Positions 15,411 through 23,527 of a stretch of DNA of 64,000 bases are shown here, one piece after another. Position 1 is the first letter of the stretch. Each line of letters starts with the position of its first letter. The notes under the pieces are model-generated. The model made no database searches and had not been told where the DNA came from. It saw nothing but the letters and a program-made list of their open reading frames with translations. A program made the translations under genes and the position numbers. This DNA is from an uncultured Clostridia bacterium (GTDB lineage Bacteria; Bacillota; Clostridia; Christensenellales; Borkfalkiaceae): NCBI GenBank assembly GCA_947598205.1, contig CANQFB010000002.1, positions 124,001 through 188,000 of the forward strand, in the 5' to 3' direction.

Positions 15411-16619
15411 ATGCGTAAGATCATCATCGGCGGGGGAGCCTCGGGCCTCATGTCGGCATATGCGTCCGCCAAGGCGGGATATGAGACCATCCTCCTCGAG
15501 AAAAACGAAAAGCTCGGCAAGAAGCTCTATATTACGGGAAAGGGGCGTTGCAACCTCACGAACGACTGTCCTCCCGAAGAATTTTTGCAAAGCGTCGTCC
15601 GCGGCTCAAAGTTTTTGACGGGAACGATCTTTCGTTTTTCCTCCGAAGATACGATGCGCTTTATGGAAGAACACGGCCTGACGCTCAAGACGGAGCGCGG
15701 GGGGCGTGTCTTCCCCGCAAGCGACCACGCGAGCGATGTGACGAAGACGTTGGAAAGGGCTTGCCGTGAGGCGGGCGCCGTCATCCGCTTGAACACCGAA
15801 GTTTTGAAAATCGACGTTTTGGATGGTACTGTGCGTGGCATAGTAACCAAAGATGAATTCATTCCCGCCGACGCCGTGGTCGTCGCGACGGGCGGGCTCA
15901 GCTATCCTTCCACGGGTTCGACGGGAGATGGGTATCGCTTCGCAAAGGAGGCCGCGCATACCGTCGTCGATTGCGTGCCGTCTCTCGTCGGCTTTGAGGC
16001 GGAAGGGCTCTCGGAGGCGCAGGGCGTGACGCTGAAAAACATCGTCCTCACCGCAAAACGCGGGGAGAAGACGCTCTCATCCCGCCTCGGCGAACTTCTC
16101 TTCACCCACTACGGCTTCTCCGGGCCGCTCGCCCTCACACTCTCTGCCGAAGTCAACCGCCTGCCTACGGCCGAGCTGGCGTTTTTCCTCGATTTCAAGC
16201 CCGCACTCGACGAAAAGACGCTCGATGCGCGCCTTATAAGAGATCTCACCGCGCGGCCGAATGAACAGATGAAGAGCGTGATGCGCGCACTTTTACCCGC
16301 GGGCGTCGTTTCGATCGTTCTGAAGCAGGCAAGTATTGGCCCTGAAAAGCGGGCCAACGCCCTCACCAAAGAGGAGAGAAAACGCCTCGTTTCAGTTCTG
16401 AAGGCATTTTGCATCCGCTCGAAGGGGATGCGCGGATTTTCGGAGGCCGTCGTAACGTCGGGCGGCGTCTCGCTTGCCGAGATCGACCCGAGGTCGATGG
16501 AGAGCAAAAAGGTGAAAGGGCTCTTCTTTTGCGGGGAAGTTCTCGATGCCGACGCCTATACGGGCGGCTTTAATCTTCAGATCGCATTTTCCACGGGATA
16601 TGCGGCAGGAAAGGCATAA
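15411..16619 (+). CDS. HI0933/BaiN-family FAD-dependent flavoprotein
   Basis: A 402-residue flavoprotein. The N-terminal dinucleotide-binding loop is GGGASGLMSAYASAKAG, then GRCNLTN, ATGGLSYPSTGSTGDGY and the C-terminal TSGGVSLAEIDPRSMESKKVKGLFFCGEVLD (16455-16547) and GGFNLQIAFSTGYAAG, all diagnostic for the family. Members include the bile-acid 3-oxo-cholenoate reductase BaiN, but most are of unknown function, so no substrate is claimed. Shine-Dalgarno AAAGGAAAG precedes the ATG. A copy of the dispersed palindromic repeat lies inside the coding sequence (15825-15846) and another just after the stop. Confidence 0.9.
   Translation: MRKIIIGGGASGLMSAYASAKAGYETILLEKNEKLGKKLYITGKGRCNLTNDCPPEEFLQSVVRGSKFLTGTIFRFSSEDTMRFMEEHGLTLKTERGGRVFPASDHASDVTKTLERACREAGAVIRLNTEVLKIDVLDGTVRGIVTKDEFIPADAVVVATGGLSYPSTGSTGDGYRFAKEAAHTVVDCVPSLVGFEAEGLSEAQGVTLKNIVLTAKRGEKTLSSRLGELLFTHYGFSGPLALTLSAEVNRLPTAELAFFLDFKPALDEKTLDARLIRDLTARPNEQMKSVMRALLPAGVVSIVLKQASIGPEKRANALTKEERKRLVSVLKAFCIRSKGMRGFSEAVVTSGGVSLAEIDPRSMESKKVKGLFFCGEVLDADAYTGGFNLQIAFSTGYAAGKA
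15825..15846 (+). repeat. Dispersed palindromic repeat, copy 1 (inside flavoprotein gene)
   Basis: Reads GGTACTGTGCGTGGCATAGTAA. It differs by one base from copy 2 at 16637 and breaks the perfect TACTATG/CATAGTA arms. It lies in frame and encodes GTVRGIVTK. Confidence 0.6.
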
Positions 16620-16636
16620 TATAGGCATTTTTGCGC

Positions 16637-16658
16637 GGTACTATGCGTGGCATAGTAA
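16637..16658 (+). repeat. Dispersed palindromic repeat, copy 2
   Basis: 7-bp perfect arms TACTATG and CATAGTA around CGTGG, 18 nt after the flavoprotein stop codon and about 45 nt before the next promoter. Confidence 0.65.
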
Positions 16659-16702
16659 TGAAATTTATCCATGTACGGCCGCATAAAATTCGGTATAACG
16701 CT

Positions 16703-16731
16703 TTGACTTTTTTCGCTATATGCGATATAAT
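16703..16731 (+). promoter_or_regulatory. Promoter of the chorismate mutase-Cmk operon
   Basis: -35 TTGACT 16703-16708, 17-nt spacer, -10 TATAAT 16726-16731; Shine-Dalgarno GGGAGAGG and ATG at 16761 follow. Confidence 0.8.
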
Positions 16732-16760
16732 CATAGAGATAACATTCACGGGAGAGGCAT

Positions 16761-17768
16761 ATGGTAGTCATTCGAGGAGCAACGACCATCCCCACGGATA
16801 CGCCCGAAGAGATCAAACGGGCCGTGGAGGAACTTTTGGAGCAGATCGTGAGCTGTAACCATCTCATTAAGGATGAGATCGTGAGCATCGTGTTTTCGAG
16901 CACTTCGGATATTCATTCTTATTATCCCGCCAAGGCGGCGCGGGAGGCGGGGTTCGGCACTTGCTCGCTCTTTTCCGCGATGGAGCCCGAGATCGAAGGG
17001 GGGCTCAGGCTGTGCATCCGCGTGATGATCTTCGTCGAAAAGAACATCATGCCCCGCCATATCTATCTCCGCGATGCAAAAGTGCTCCGCAAAGACTTAA
17101 CACAGATCTTCAATGTCGCCATCGACGGGCCTGCGGGAAGCGGCAAATCGACGGTCGCAAAACTTCTGGCCAAAGACTATAACATTTTACATCTCGATAC
17201 GGGCGCAATGTATCGCGCATGCGCGCTGAAAGTGCTCGAGGCGGGCGTAGACGTCGAGGACGAGACCGCAGTCGTCGATCTCATGCGCAACGTATCCATC
17301 GACGTCGAGTTCAAGGACGGCGCGCAGAGGACACTTCTCGACGGGGAAGACGTCTCCGAAAAGATCAGGCTTCCGCACGTCTCCATGGCCGCCTCTTCCG
17401 TATCCAAACATCCCAGCGTACGCATGCACCTCGCCGAGAAACAGCGCGAGATTGCCCATAAGATGAGTTGCGTGCTCGACGGGCGGGACATCGGGACGTT
17501 CGTCCTCCCCGACGCCGATTTCAAATTCTATCTCACGGCCACCCCCGAAGTGCGGGCGAGAAGGCGGTATGAAGAACTCCGCCGCAAGGGCATCGAGGTA
17601 GATTTCGAGAAGCTGAAGGAGGAGATCGTCGCCCGCGACGAACAGGATATGGGCAGGAAGATCGCGCCCCTAAAACTCGCCGACGACGCGACGCTCGTCG
17701 ATACCTCGGATATGACGATCGAAGAGGTCGTTTCTTTCTTAAAGAATAAGATGCAGGAGAAGATCTGA
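16761..17768 (+). CDS. cmk: AroH-type chorismate mutase fused to CMP kinase
   Basis: A 335-residue fusion. Residues 1-~114 match the AroH chorismate mutase fold (chorismate to prephenate): R5 in VIRGATT, E75 in SAMEPEI, R87 in CIRVM and Y102 in HIYLRDA correspond to the B. subtilis active-site residues R7, E78, R90 and Y108; the usual C75 position is Ser/Ala. Residues ~116-335 are cytidylate kinase (CMP/dCMP phosphorylation): P-loop GPAGSGKS 123-130, LDTGAMYRA, DGRDIGTFVLPDA and RRRYEEL lid. The two pathways are unrelated, so the fusion is notable. The gene overlaps plsC by one base (TGATG), giving a coupled cmk-plsC-ispH operon. Confidence 0.9.
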   Translation: MVVIRGATTIPTDTPEEIKRAVEELLEQIVSCNHLIKDEIVSIVFSSTSDIHSYYPAKAAREAGFGTCSLFSAMEPEIEGGLRLCIRVMIFVEKNIMPRHIYLRDAKVLRKDLTQIFNVAIDGPAGSGKSTVAKLLAKDYNILHLDTGAMYRACALKVLEAGVDVEDETAVVDLMRNVSIDVEFKDGAQRTLLDGEDVSEKIRLPHVSMAASSVSKHPSVRMHLAEKQREIAHKMSCVLDGRDIGTFVLPDADFKFYLTATPEVRARRRYEELRRKGIEVDFEKLKEEIVARDEQDMGRKIAPLKLADDATLVDTSDMTIEEVVSFLKNKMQEKI

Positions 17769-18532
17769 TGGCGGAAACAGAAGCCCCCGGCGCGCCCAAA
17801 AAACTTACGCGCGCAGAAAGAAGGGCCGCGCGGAAGGAACGGATCAAAAATAAGCGGCTGGAAGCGAACAAGAAGCCCCGTCTTTTCACGGTGAAAAAAA
17901 ACGGCCGCCATGTTTGCCGCTTCGAGAGTTTTCTGCACGCCGTCCTCGGCTTTTTGCACATGATCTTTTTCCCGTACCGCATCCACGGGAATAAGAAGAT
18001 GGATAAGGGCGCATGTATCTTTGTGGGAAACCACTACAGCATGTTCGACATCTTCTTTCCCATCCGCACAACGTGGGACGGTATCCATTATATTTGCAAA
18101 AAATCCATCTTAGAGGCTCCCATATTGTGGAAATGGGGCAAGCGCATCGGCGCGATCGGCGTCGCGCGGGACGGAACGGACGTGAGGGCGCTCATGGAGG
18201 CCGTCCGCGTGCTCAAGGCGGGGGATAAGCTGTGCATGTTCCCCGAGGGGACGCGCAACCGCACGGAGGGGGATGAATTCCTGCCCTTCCAAGGGGGCGC
18301 GGCCATGCTTTCCGTAAAGACGAAAGCGCCCATCATTCCTTTTGTCGTCATGCGCCGTCCGCGCATCTTCCGCATAACCCACGTCGTATTCGGCGAACCC
18401 ATAGAATTCCCCGAATATTACGGCCGCAAGGTCACGCCCGAAGAATACGAAGCGCTCGATGAAACGCTCAAAAACCGCATGTATGAATTGCGCGACGCAT
18501 TCCGCGCTTCCCGCAAGAAGGGGAAGAAGTGA
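17768..18532 (+). CDS. plsC: 1-acyl-sn-glycerol-3-phosphate acyltransferase (PlsC family)
   Basis: A 254-residue phospholipid acyltransferase converting lysophosphatidic acid to phosphatidic acid at the inner membrane face. Catalytic motif NHYSMFD has H89 and D94; the phosphate-binding FPEGTRNRT is at 158-166. A membrane-interacting hydrophobic segment lies at ~55-70. The N-terminus carries an unusual strongly basic extension of ~45 residues (LTRAERRAARKERIKNKR) that could bind membrane or nucleic acid. It overlaps cmk by 1 base and ispH by 4 bases. Confidence 0.92.
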   Translation: MAETEAPGAPKKLTRAERRAARKERIKNKRLEANKKPRLFTVKKNGRHVCRFESFLHAVLGFLHMIFFPYRIHGNKKMDKGACIFVGNHYSMFDIFFPIRTTWDGIHYICKKSILEAPILWKWGKRIGAIGVARDGTDVRALMEAVRVLKAGDKLCMFPEGTRNRTEGDEFLPFQGGAAMLSVKTKAPIIPFVVMRRPRIFRITHVVFGEPIEFPEYYGRKVTPEEYEALDETLKNRMYELRDAFRASRKKGKK

Positions 18533-20817
18533 AGGTCGTCGTCTCGAAACATACAGGCTTTTGCAGCGGCGTGAGGCAGGCGGTGGAGACCGCGCTCTCC
18601 GTCCCCGCAGAGAATACCTTTGTTCTCGGCGAACTCATCCATAACGAGGCCGTCGTGGAAAAGATCGCCGCCCGCGGGATCGGAAGGGTGGAAAGCGTCG
18701 ATGAAGTCCCTGCAGGGGGGCGTCTCATCATCCGTTCGCACGGCGCGCCCGCTTCCGTCTTCCGCGAATGCGAGAGGCGGGGGATCGGGATCATAGACTG
18801 TACCTGTCCCTTCGTCGCGAAGACGCAGAAGATCGTCGAGGAAAAGAGCAGGGCGGGAAAATATATCGTCATCGCGGGAGATGAGGCACATCCCGAGGTG
18901 CAAGGGCTTCTCGGCCGCATCGAAGGAGAGGCGCGCGTCGTCGCATCCGAGAAGGAAGATCTCTCCGATCTTGCGGGCAAAGAGGCCGTTTTGGTGGCCC
19001 AAACCACCTTTTCGGAGAAATTATTTTGCAAAATCCGAGAAAATCTTCAAAAAGTTGGCCTCAAAACACTTGAGATTTTTCCGACGATTTGTTATACTAC
19101 TACCTGTAGACAGCGCGAAGCGGAATTTCTTGCGCGCACGTGTGATGCGGTCGTCGTCATCGGCGGGCGCAACAGCAGTAACACCAAACGTCTCGGCGAA
19201 CTCGCGTCGGCTCACGGAAGGGAAGTTTTCTTTATCCATGATGCAGATGCGTTCGGATATGAAAAAATCAATTTTTTTGATAGGGTAGGCGTCATTGCGG
19301 GAGCGAGTACTCCCGATTGGGTCACCCGGGAGGTTCTTTTTAAGATGGCAGAAAACAAGGCGGAAGTACAGGAGACCGAAATCACCGCACCCGCGGAAGA
19401 GGTCAAGGCAGAGGCAGAGGAAACTGCGGCCGTGACGGAAGAAACGGCGGCTGTGGCCACACCCGCGGAAGAGACGGCGCCCGAAGCGCCCGCGGAAGAA
19501 GTCGAGGCGAAAGAGACGGCGCCCGTCGCCGAAGAAGTCAAGGCAGAGACGCCCGCGGGAACAAATTCCGCGATGGATAAAGTCCTTGCCGAGATCGACC
19601 GCGAGGAACGGTACAGAAAGGGCCAGATCATCAAGGTCCGTATCGTCTCCGCAACGGACGAGGGGATCTTTGTCTCGGGATCGGGCAAGCTGGAAAACAG
19701 CATTCCCAAGGCCGAGCTCGACTGCGAAGAGTACGACCGCAAAGTATATGAAGAGAAGGCGAAGACCGGCGAAGAAATCGAAGTGATGGTCACCGCCGTC
19801 CGTCCCACCCAGCTCTCCCAAAAGCTCGTGAAGAAGCTCAAGGAAGAGGAAGCGATGCTCGAAGACATCAAGGCGGGCAAAGAATTCTCCGTCGTCTGCA
19901 CCGATGTCAATAAGGGCGGCCTCACCGCAGAGCTCGGCACCTATCTCGTCTTCGTGCCCCGCCGCGAGATCCGCATGGGCTACGTCGCCGATCTCGAAAA
20001 ATACAAGGGCAAGACCCTTCGTCTGAAGCTCATCGAGATCCGCAACGAACGCAGGAAGGAGATCATCGCCTCCCAGCGCGTCGTCCTCGAAGCGGAGCGC
20101 GCAGAGCGCGAAGCGGCCAAAGCTGCCAAGGAAGAGAACTTCTTCTCCTCCATTCAGGTGGGCGACGTGGTAGACGGGAAGGTCGAACGCGTGACTTCGT
20201 TCGGCGCATTCGTCTCCGTCAACGGATTTGATTGCCTTGCGCACATTTCCGACCTCAGCTGGACGGGCATCAAGTCGGTGACCGACGTCCTCGAGATCGG
20301 CAAACATTACGAATTCAAAGTTCTCAAGATCGACCGCGACAGCAAGAAGGTCTCCATCGGCTACAAACAGCTTCAACCCCAGCCTTGGGATCTCGCCGCC
20401 GAGAAATACGCGGTGGGCGACGTCATCCACGGCAAGGTCGTCCGCATCGTTCCCTTCGGCGCATTCGTCGAGATCGAAAAGGGCATCGACGGGCTCGTGC
20501 ACGTCTCCCAGATCTCTCACGAGTGGCTTGAAAATCCCACGAGCGTTCTCACGATCGGCGAAGAGGTCGATGCGCAGATCCTCGCGTTCAGCCCCGCGGA
20601 ACACAAGATCACCCTTTCCATCAAGGCGCTTCAGCCCCGCCCCGAGTTTGAACCTCGCCCCGAGCGTGAGGAAAACCGCCCCGTGAAGGTGAAGAAGGGC
20701 GGCCGCCGCAACGCCGCTTCTCCCGATGAGGAAGAGGAATACAGAGAGTGGAAGGAAGGCACCTCCTTCGGCGCCTCCATCTCCGAACTTCTCGGCTCCG
20801 ACGAAGAAAACAAATAA
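18529..20817 (+). CDS. ispH: IspH (HMBPP reductase)-ribosomal protein S1 fusion
   Basis: A 762-residue fusion. Residues 1-~278 are the [4Fe-4S] reductase making IPP/DMAPP in the MEP pathway, with cluster cysteines C12 (GFCSGV), C93 (CTCPFVAKT) and C188 (TICYTTT), and SSNTKRL. An Ala/Glu/Thr/Val-rich linker (~285-350) leads to four S1 RNA-binding domains (~355-440, ~450-540, ~545-627, ~628-710); the last two are the most canonical (GKVERVTSFGAFVSV, GKVVRIVPFGAFVEI). Similar IspH-S1 fusions are known in Clostridia. The start is GTG 18529, overlapping the plsC stop (GTGA). Confidence 0.94.
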   Translation: MKVVVSKHTGFCSGVRQAVETALSVPAENTFVLGELIHNEAVVEKIAARGIGRVESVDEVPAGGRLIIRSHGAPASVFRECERRGIGIIDCTCPFVAKTQKIVEEKSRAGKYIVIAGDEAHPEVQGLLGRIEGEARVVASEKEDLSDLAGKEAVLVAQTTFSEKLFCKIRENLQKVGLKTLEIFPTICYTTTCRQREAEFLARTCDAVVVIGGRNSSNTKRLGELASAHGREVFFIHDADAFGYEKINFFDRVGVIAGASTPDWVTREVLFKMAENKAEVQETEITAPAEEVKAEAEETAAVTEETAAVATPAEETAPEAPAEEVEAKETAPVAEEVKAETPAGTNSAMDKVLAEIDREERYRKGQIIKVRIVSATDEGIFVSGSGKLENSIPKAELDCEEYDRKVYEEKAKTGEEIEVMVTAVRPTQLSQKLVKKLKEEEAMLEDIKAGKEFSVVCTDVNKGGLTAELGTYLVFVPRREIRMGYVADLEKYKGKTLRLKLIEIRNERRKEIIASQRVVLEAERAEREAAKAAKEENFFSSIQVGDVVDGKVERVTSFGAFVSVNGFDCLAHISDLSWTGIKSVTDVLEIGKHYEFKVLKIDRDSKKVSIGYKQLQPQPWDLAAEKYAVGDVIHGKVVRIVPFGAFVEIEKGIDGLVHVSQISHEWLENPTSVLTIGEEVDAQILAFSPAEHKITLSIKALQPRPEFEPRPEREENRPVKVKKGGRRNAASPDEEEEYREWKEGTSFGASISELLGSDEENK

Positions 20818-20833
20818 TTTACGAAATTCAGAA

Positions 20834-20859
20834 AAATCCGCTTGAAGGCGGATTTTTTT
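20834..20859 (+). terminator. Terminator of the cmk-plsC-ispH operon
   Basis: Stem AATCCGC / GCGGATT with a 6-nt loop and a seven-T run. Confidence 0.88.
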
Positions 20860-20905
20860 GTTTATATAAGACAAGGAAAAATTATACAAACAAGGAAGCA
20901 TTCAT

Positions 20906-22717
20906 ATGGCAAGACAAGGTAACATCAAGATCTCCAGCGAAAACATGATGCCCATCATCAAGAAATGGCTCTATTCCGAGAAGGATATCTTCCTCCGCGA
21001 GATCGTGGCCAACGCGTCCGACGCGATCACCAAGCTCAAGAAGCTCGTCTCGCTCGGCGAAGCCAAGGAGGAGGGGGCGTATAAGATCGTCGTCACCGCA
21101 GACGAAAAGGCGGGGACGCTCACCGTCGAAGACAACGGCATCGGCATGACGGAGGAGGAAGTCGAGACGTACATCACGCAGATCGCCTTCTCGGGGGCGG
21201 CCGATTTCCTCGAAAAGTACGAAAAAGCGGGAGGGGACGGCATCATCGGCCATTTCGGCCTCGGCTTCTACTCCGCCTATATGGTCTCGGACGACATCGA
21301 GATCTACACAAAGTCGTACCGCGAAGGGGCGCAGGGCGTCCGCTGGGAATCGGACGGCGAGAGCACCTATACCATCGATACGTGCGAAAAGGAGACGCGG
21401 GGCACCAAGATCGTGATGCACATCGCCGAAGAGGAGAAGGAATTCTTAAAGGAAAACCGTATCCGCGAACTTCTCGAAAAATATTGTTCCTTCATGCCCT
21501 ATGAGATCTATCTCGATCCCAAGGGGGAAGAGGATAAGCCCGTCAACACGCCTCTTCCGCTCTATGCGAAACAGCCCAAGGATTGCACGGAGGAGGAATA
21601 CAAGACCTTCTACCGCGAGACCTTCCACGACTACGAAGAACCGCTCTTCTGGATCCACCTCAATATGGAATATCCCTTCCGCGTGAAGGGCATCCTCTAC
21701 TTCCCGAAGGTCAGAAAGAAGGTCGAGCTCGAACGCGGGAAGGTCAAACTTTATTGCAATCAGGTGTATATCGCCGACAATATCAAAGAGGTCATCCCCG
21801 AATTTTTGATGCTTTTGAACGGCGTCATCGACTGCCCCGATATTCCCCTCAACGTCTCCCGTTCCTTCCTGCAAAACGACAGGCAGGTGCAGAAGATCGC
21901 AAAATATATCACGAAGAAGGTGGCAGACGCCCTCTGCGAGCTCTTCAGAAACGACCGAGCAAAGTATGAGGCGTGCTGGAACGACCTTGCGACCTTCGTC
22001 AAATTCGGTTGCATCAAAGACGACGACTTCTACAACAAGGTCAAGGAGATCATCATCTACCGCGACCTTGCGGGTGAATACCGCCCGCTCGAGAGTTTCT
22101 TCGGCGAAGAGGTCTCCCCCGAAGACGCCAAGGCGGGAAAAGAGCCCGAGACCGTCTATTATATCTCCGACGAGAACAAACAGGCGCAATACATCGCCAT
22201 GTTCAAGGAGGCGGGGCTCAATGCGATCCGCTGTGATACCTATATCGACCCGCATTTCATCAGCTATATCGAATATAAGTCGCCCACGCGCGTGCGGTTC
22301 ATGCGCATCGACGCAGACGTCGCCACTGCACTGAAGGAAGAGGGGGAGGAAGACAAGACCATTCTCGGGATCTTCGAGGAGGCGCTCAAAGAGAGGAAGG
22401 TGGCCGTAAAGACGGAGAAACTCAAAAACGGCGACGTTCCCGCCGTCGTCAACGTCCCCGAATTCACGCGCAGGATGTCGGAGATGAACAGCTTCTACGG
22501 CATGGACGGCATGGAACAGCAACTTACCCTCATCGTCAATACGAACTGCGGCGCGGTGGAAGCGCTCCAAGGCGCAGAGGAGGGGGATAGGAAGGCCGCG
22601 GCGGAGTATATCTACCTGCTCGCGCTCATGAATTACCGCCCGCTCACACCCGAAGAACTTACGCAGTTTACGGCGGCGAGCGTCCGCTATATGCAGAGTT
22701 CTTTGAAAAAGAATTAA
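20906..22717 (+). CDS. htpG: Hsp90 chaperone HtpG
   Basis: A 603-residue cytosolic ATP-dependent chaperone. The N-terminal GHKL ATPase shows E and N of FLREIVANASDA, DNGIGMT and the GHFGLGFYSAYMV lid; the middle domain has the NVSRSFLQND catalytic-loop arginine; the C-terminal dimerisation domain ends without an MEEVD tail, as in bacteria. No CIRCE operator is visible upstream. A weak AAGGAAG lies before the ATG, and TTGTTT/TTATAC boxes in the short upstream gap could be its promoter. Confidence 0.96.
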   Translation: MARQGNIKISSENMMPIIKKWLYSEKDIFLREIVANASDAITKLKKLVSLGEAKEEGAYKIVVTADEKAGTLTVEDNGIGMTEEEVETYITQIAFSGAADFLEKYEKAGGDGIIGHFGLGFYSAYMVSDDIEIYTKSYREGAQGVRWESDGESTYTIDTCEKETRGTKIVMHIAEEEKEFLKENRIRELLEKYCSFMPYEIYLDPKGEEDKPVNTPLPLYAKQPKDCTEEEYKTFYRETFHDYEEPLFWIHLNMEYPFRVKGILYFPKVRKKVELERGKVKLYCNQVYIADNIKEVIPEFLMLLNGVIDCPDIPLNVSRSFLQNDRQVQKIAKYITKKVADALCELFRNDRAKYEACWNDLATFVKFGCIKDDDFYNKVKEIIIYRDLAGEYRPLESFFGEEVSPEDAKAGKEPETVYYISDENKQAQYIAMFKEAGLNAIRCDTYIDPHFISYIEYKSPTRVRFMRIDADVATALKEEGEEDKTILGIFEEALKERKVAVKTEKLKNGDVPAVVNVPEFTRRMSEMNSFYGMDGMEQQLTLIVNTNCGAVEALQGAEEGDRKAAAEYIYLLALMNYRPLTPEELTQFTAASVRYMQSSLKKN

Positions 22718-22737
22718 AAAATTTTTCGGCGGGGGTA

Positions 22738-22766
22738 TTGACAATCCCTTCCAATGCTGATAAAAT
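22738..22766 (+). promoter_or_regulatory. Promoter of the cold-shock gene
   Basis: Perfect -35 TTGACA 22738-22743, 17-nt spacer, -10 TAAAAT 22761-22766. Confidence 0.82.
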
Positions 22767-22814
22767 GAATAACGTTGCGCGGATATACATGCGCAAATGA
22801 TAGGAGGTAGTATT

Positions 22815-23033
22815 GTGAACGGAACTGTAAAATGGTTCAATGACGGGAAGGGATACGGCTTTATCTCCAACGATGAAGGCGGCGATGATATTTTCGTGCA
22901 CTTCTCTGCGATCCAAGCGGACCCGGGTGTGTTCCGTACGCTGAAGGAAGGCCAGAAGGTCACCTTCGACGCCGAACCCGATCCCAAGGACAGCGGCAAA
23001 CTCCGCGCCGTCAATGTTGTAGTTGTTTCGTAA
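22815..23033 (+). CDS. CspA-family cold-shock protein
   Basis: A 72-residue single OB-fold nucleic-acid-binding protein with RNP1 KGYGFIS and RNP2 DIFVHFSA; it melts RNA structure and binds single strands. The start is GTG 22815, 7 nt after a strong AGGAGG (22802-22807); an ATG at 22797 lies upstream of that site and is rejected. The length fits the family (65-75). It is monocistronic, between a strong promoter and a bidirectional terminator shared with spoVG. Confidence 0.95.
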   Translation: MNGTVKWFNDGKGYGFISNDEGGDDIFVHFSAIQADPGVFRTLKEGQKVTFDAEPDPKDSGKLRAVNVVVVS

Positions 23034-23052
23034 AATTCAACGAGAACAGGAA

Positions 23053-23080
23053 AAAAGCGCACCGGTCACGGTGCGCTTTT
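23053..23080. terminator. Bidirectional terminator between cspA-like gene and spoVG
   Basis: Stem GCGCACCG / CGGTGCGC with a GTCA loop, flanked by A6 on the left and T4 on the right, serving both converging genes. Confidence 0.88.
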
Positions 23081-23097
23081 ACTTTGGCAAAGATAGA

Positions 23098-23364
23098 TCA
23101 ATTTGCTGCTTTCATGGTGGCATACTGCGTCAGGATGGCATCGCGGATGCGCTCACGGGTCTCGGAATTGATAGGGTGCGCGATGTCTTTATATTCGCCG
23201 TCGGGCGTCTTGCGGCTGGGCATTGCAATAAAGCATTCCCCCTCGCGCTCGAAGATCTTGATGTCGTGGACGACAAAACAACCGTCGATCGTGATGGAGG
23301 CAACCGCACGGAGAATGCCCTCCGTATTCTGCACAAGGCGAATCCGAACATCACCGATTTCCAT
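23098..23364 (-). CDS. spoVG: Septation regulator SpoVG
   Basis: An 88-residue conserved nucleic-acid-binding regulator linked to asymmetric septation, virulence and cell-wall functions in Firmicutes. It matches the family end to end: [51 protein letters not shown]. Strong AGGAGG 6-7 nt before the ATG on the minus strand. It is divergent from murC, with a 160-nt AT-rich gap between them, and convergent with the cold-shock gene. Regulation by sigma-H is known in Bacillus; no such promoter could be assigned confidently here. Confidence 0.95.
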   Translation of the reverse strand: MEIGDVRIRLVQNTEGILRAVASITIDGCFVVHDIKIFEREGECFIAMPSRKTPDGEYKDIAHPINSETRERIRDAILTQYATMKAAN

Positions 23365-23527
23365 ACTATTTCCTCCTGCTGTTCTATATTCAGTATATTA
23401 TCATACTTTCACGGGAATTTCAATAGATTTATTGAAATTTCTTTGGAAAAAACGTGAAATTCTTCAGAAAGTTATCAAATTTTCTCGGAAAAACACTTTT
23501 TTCTTATCTTCGGCCATACGATAAAGT

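Noticed and set aside
19021..20901. 626-codon antisense frame under ispH-S1
   Set aside because: Runs through the operon terminator and the Ala/Glu linker; codon-bias shadow.
20821..20905. CIRCE element before htpG
   Set aside because: No TTAGCACTC/GAGTGCTAA inverted repeat is present.
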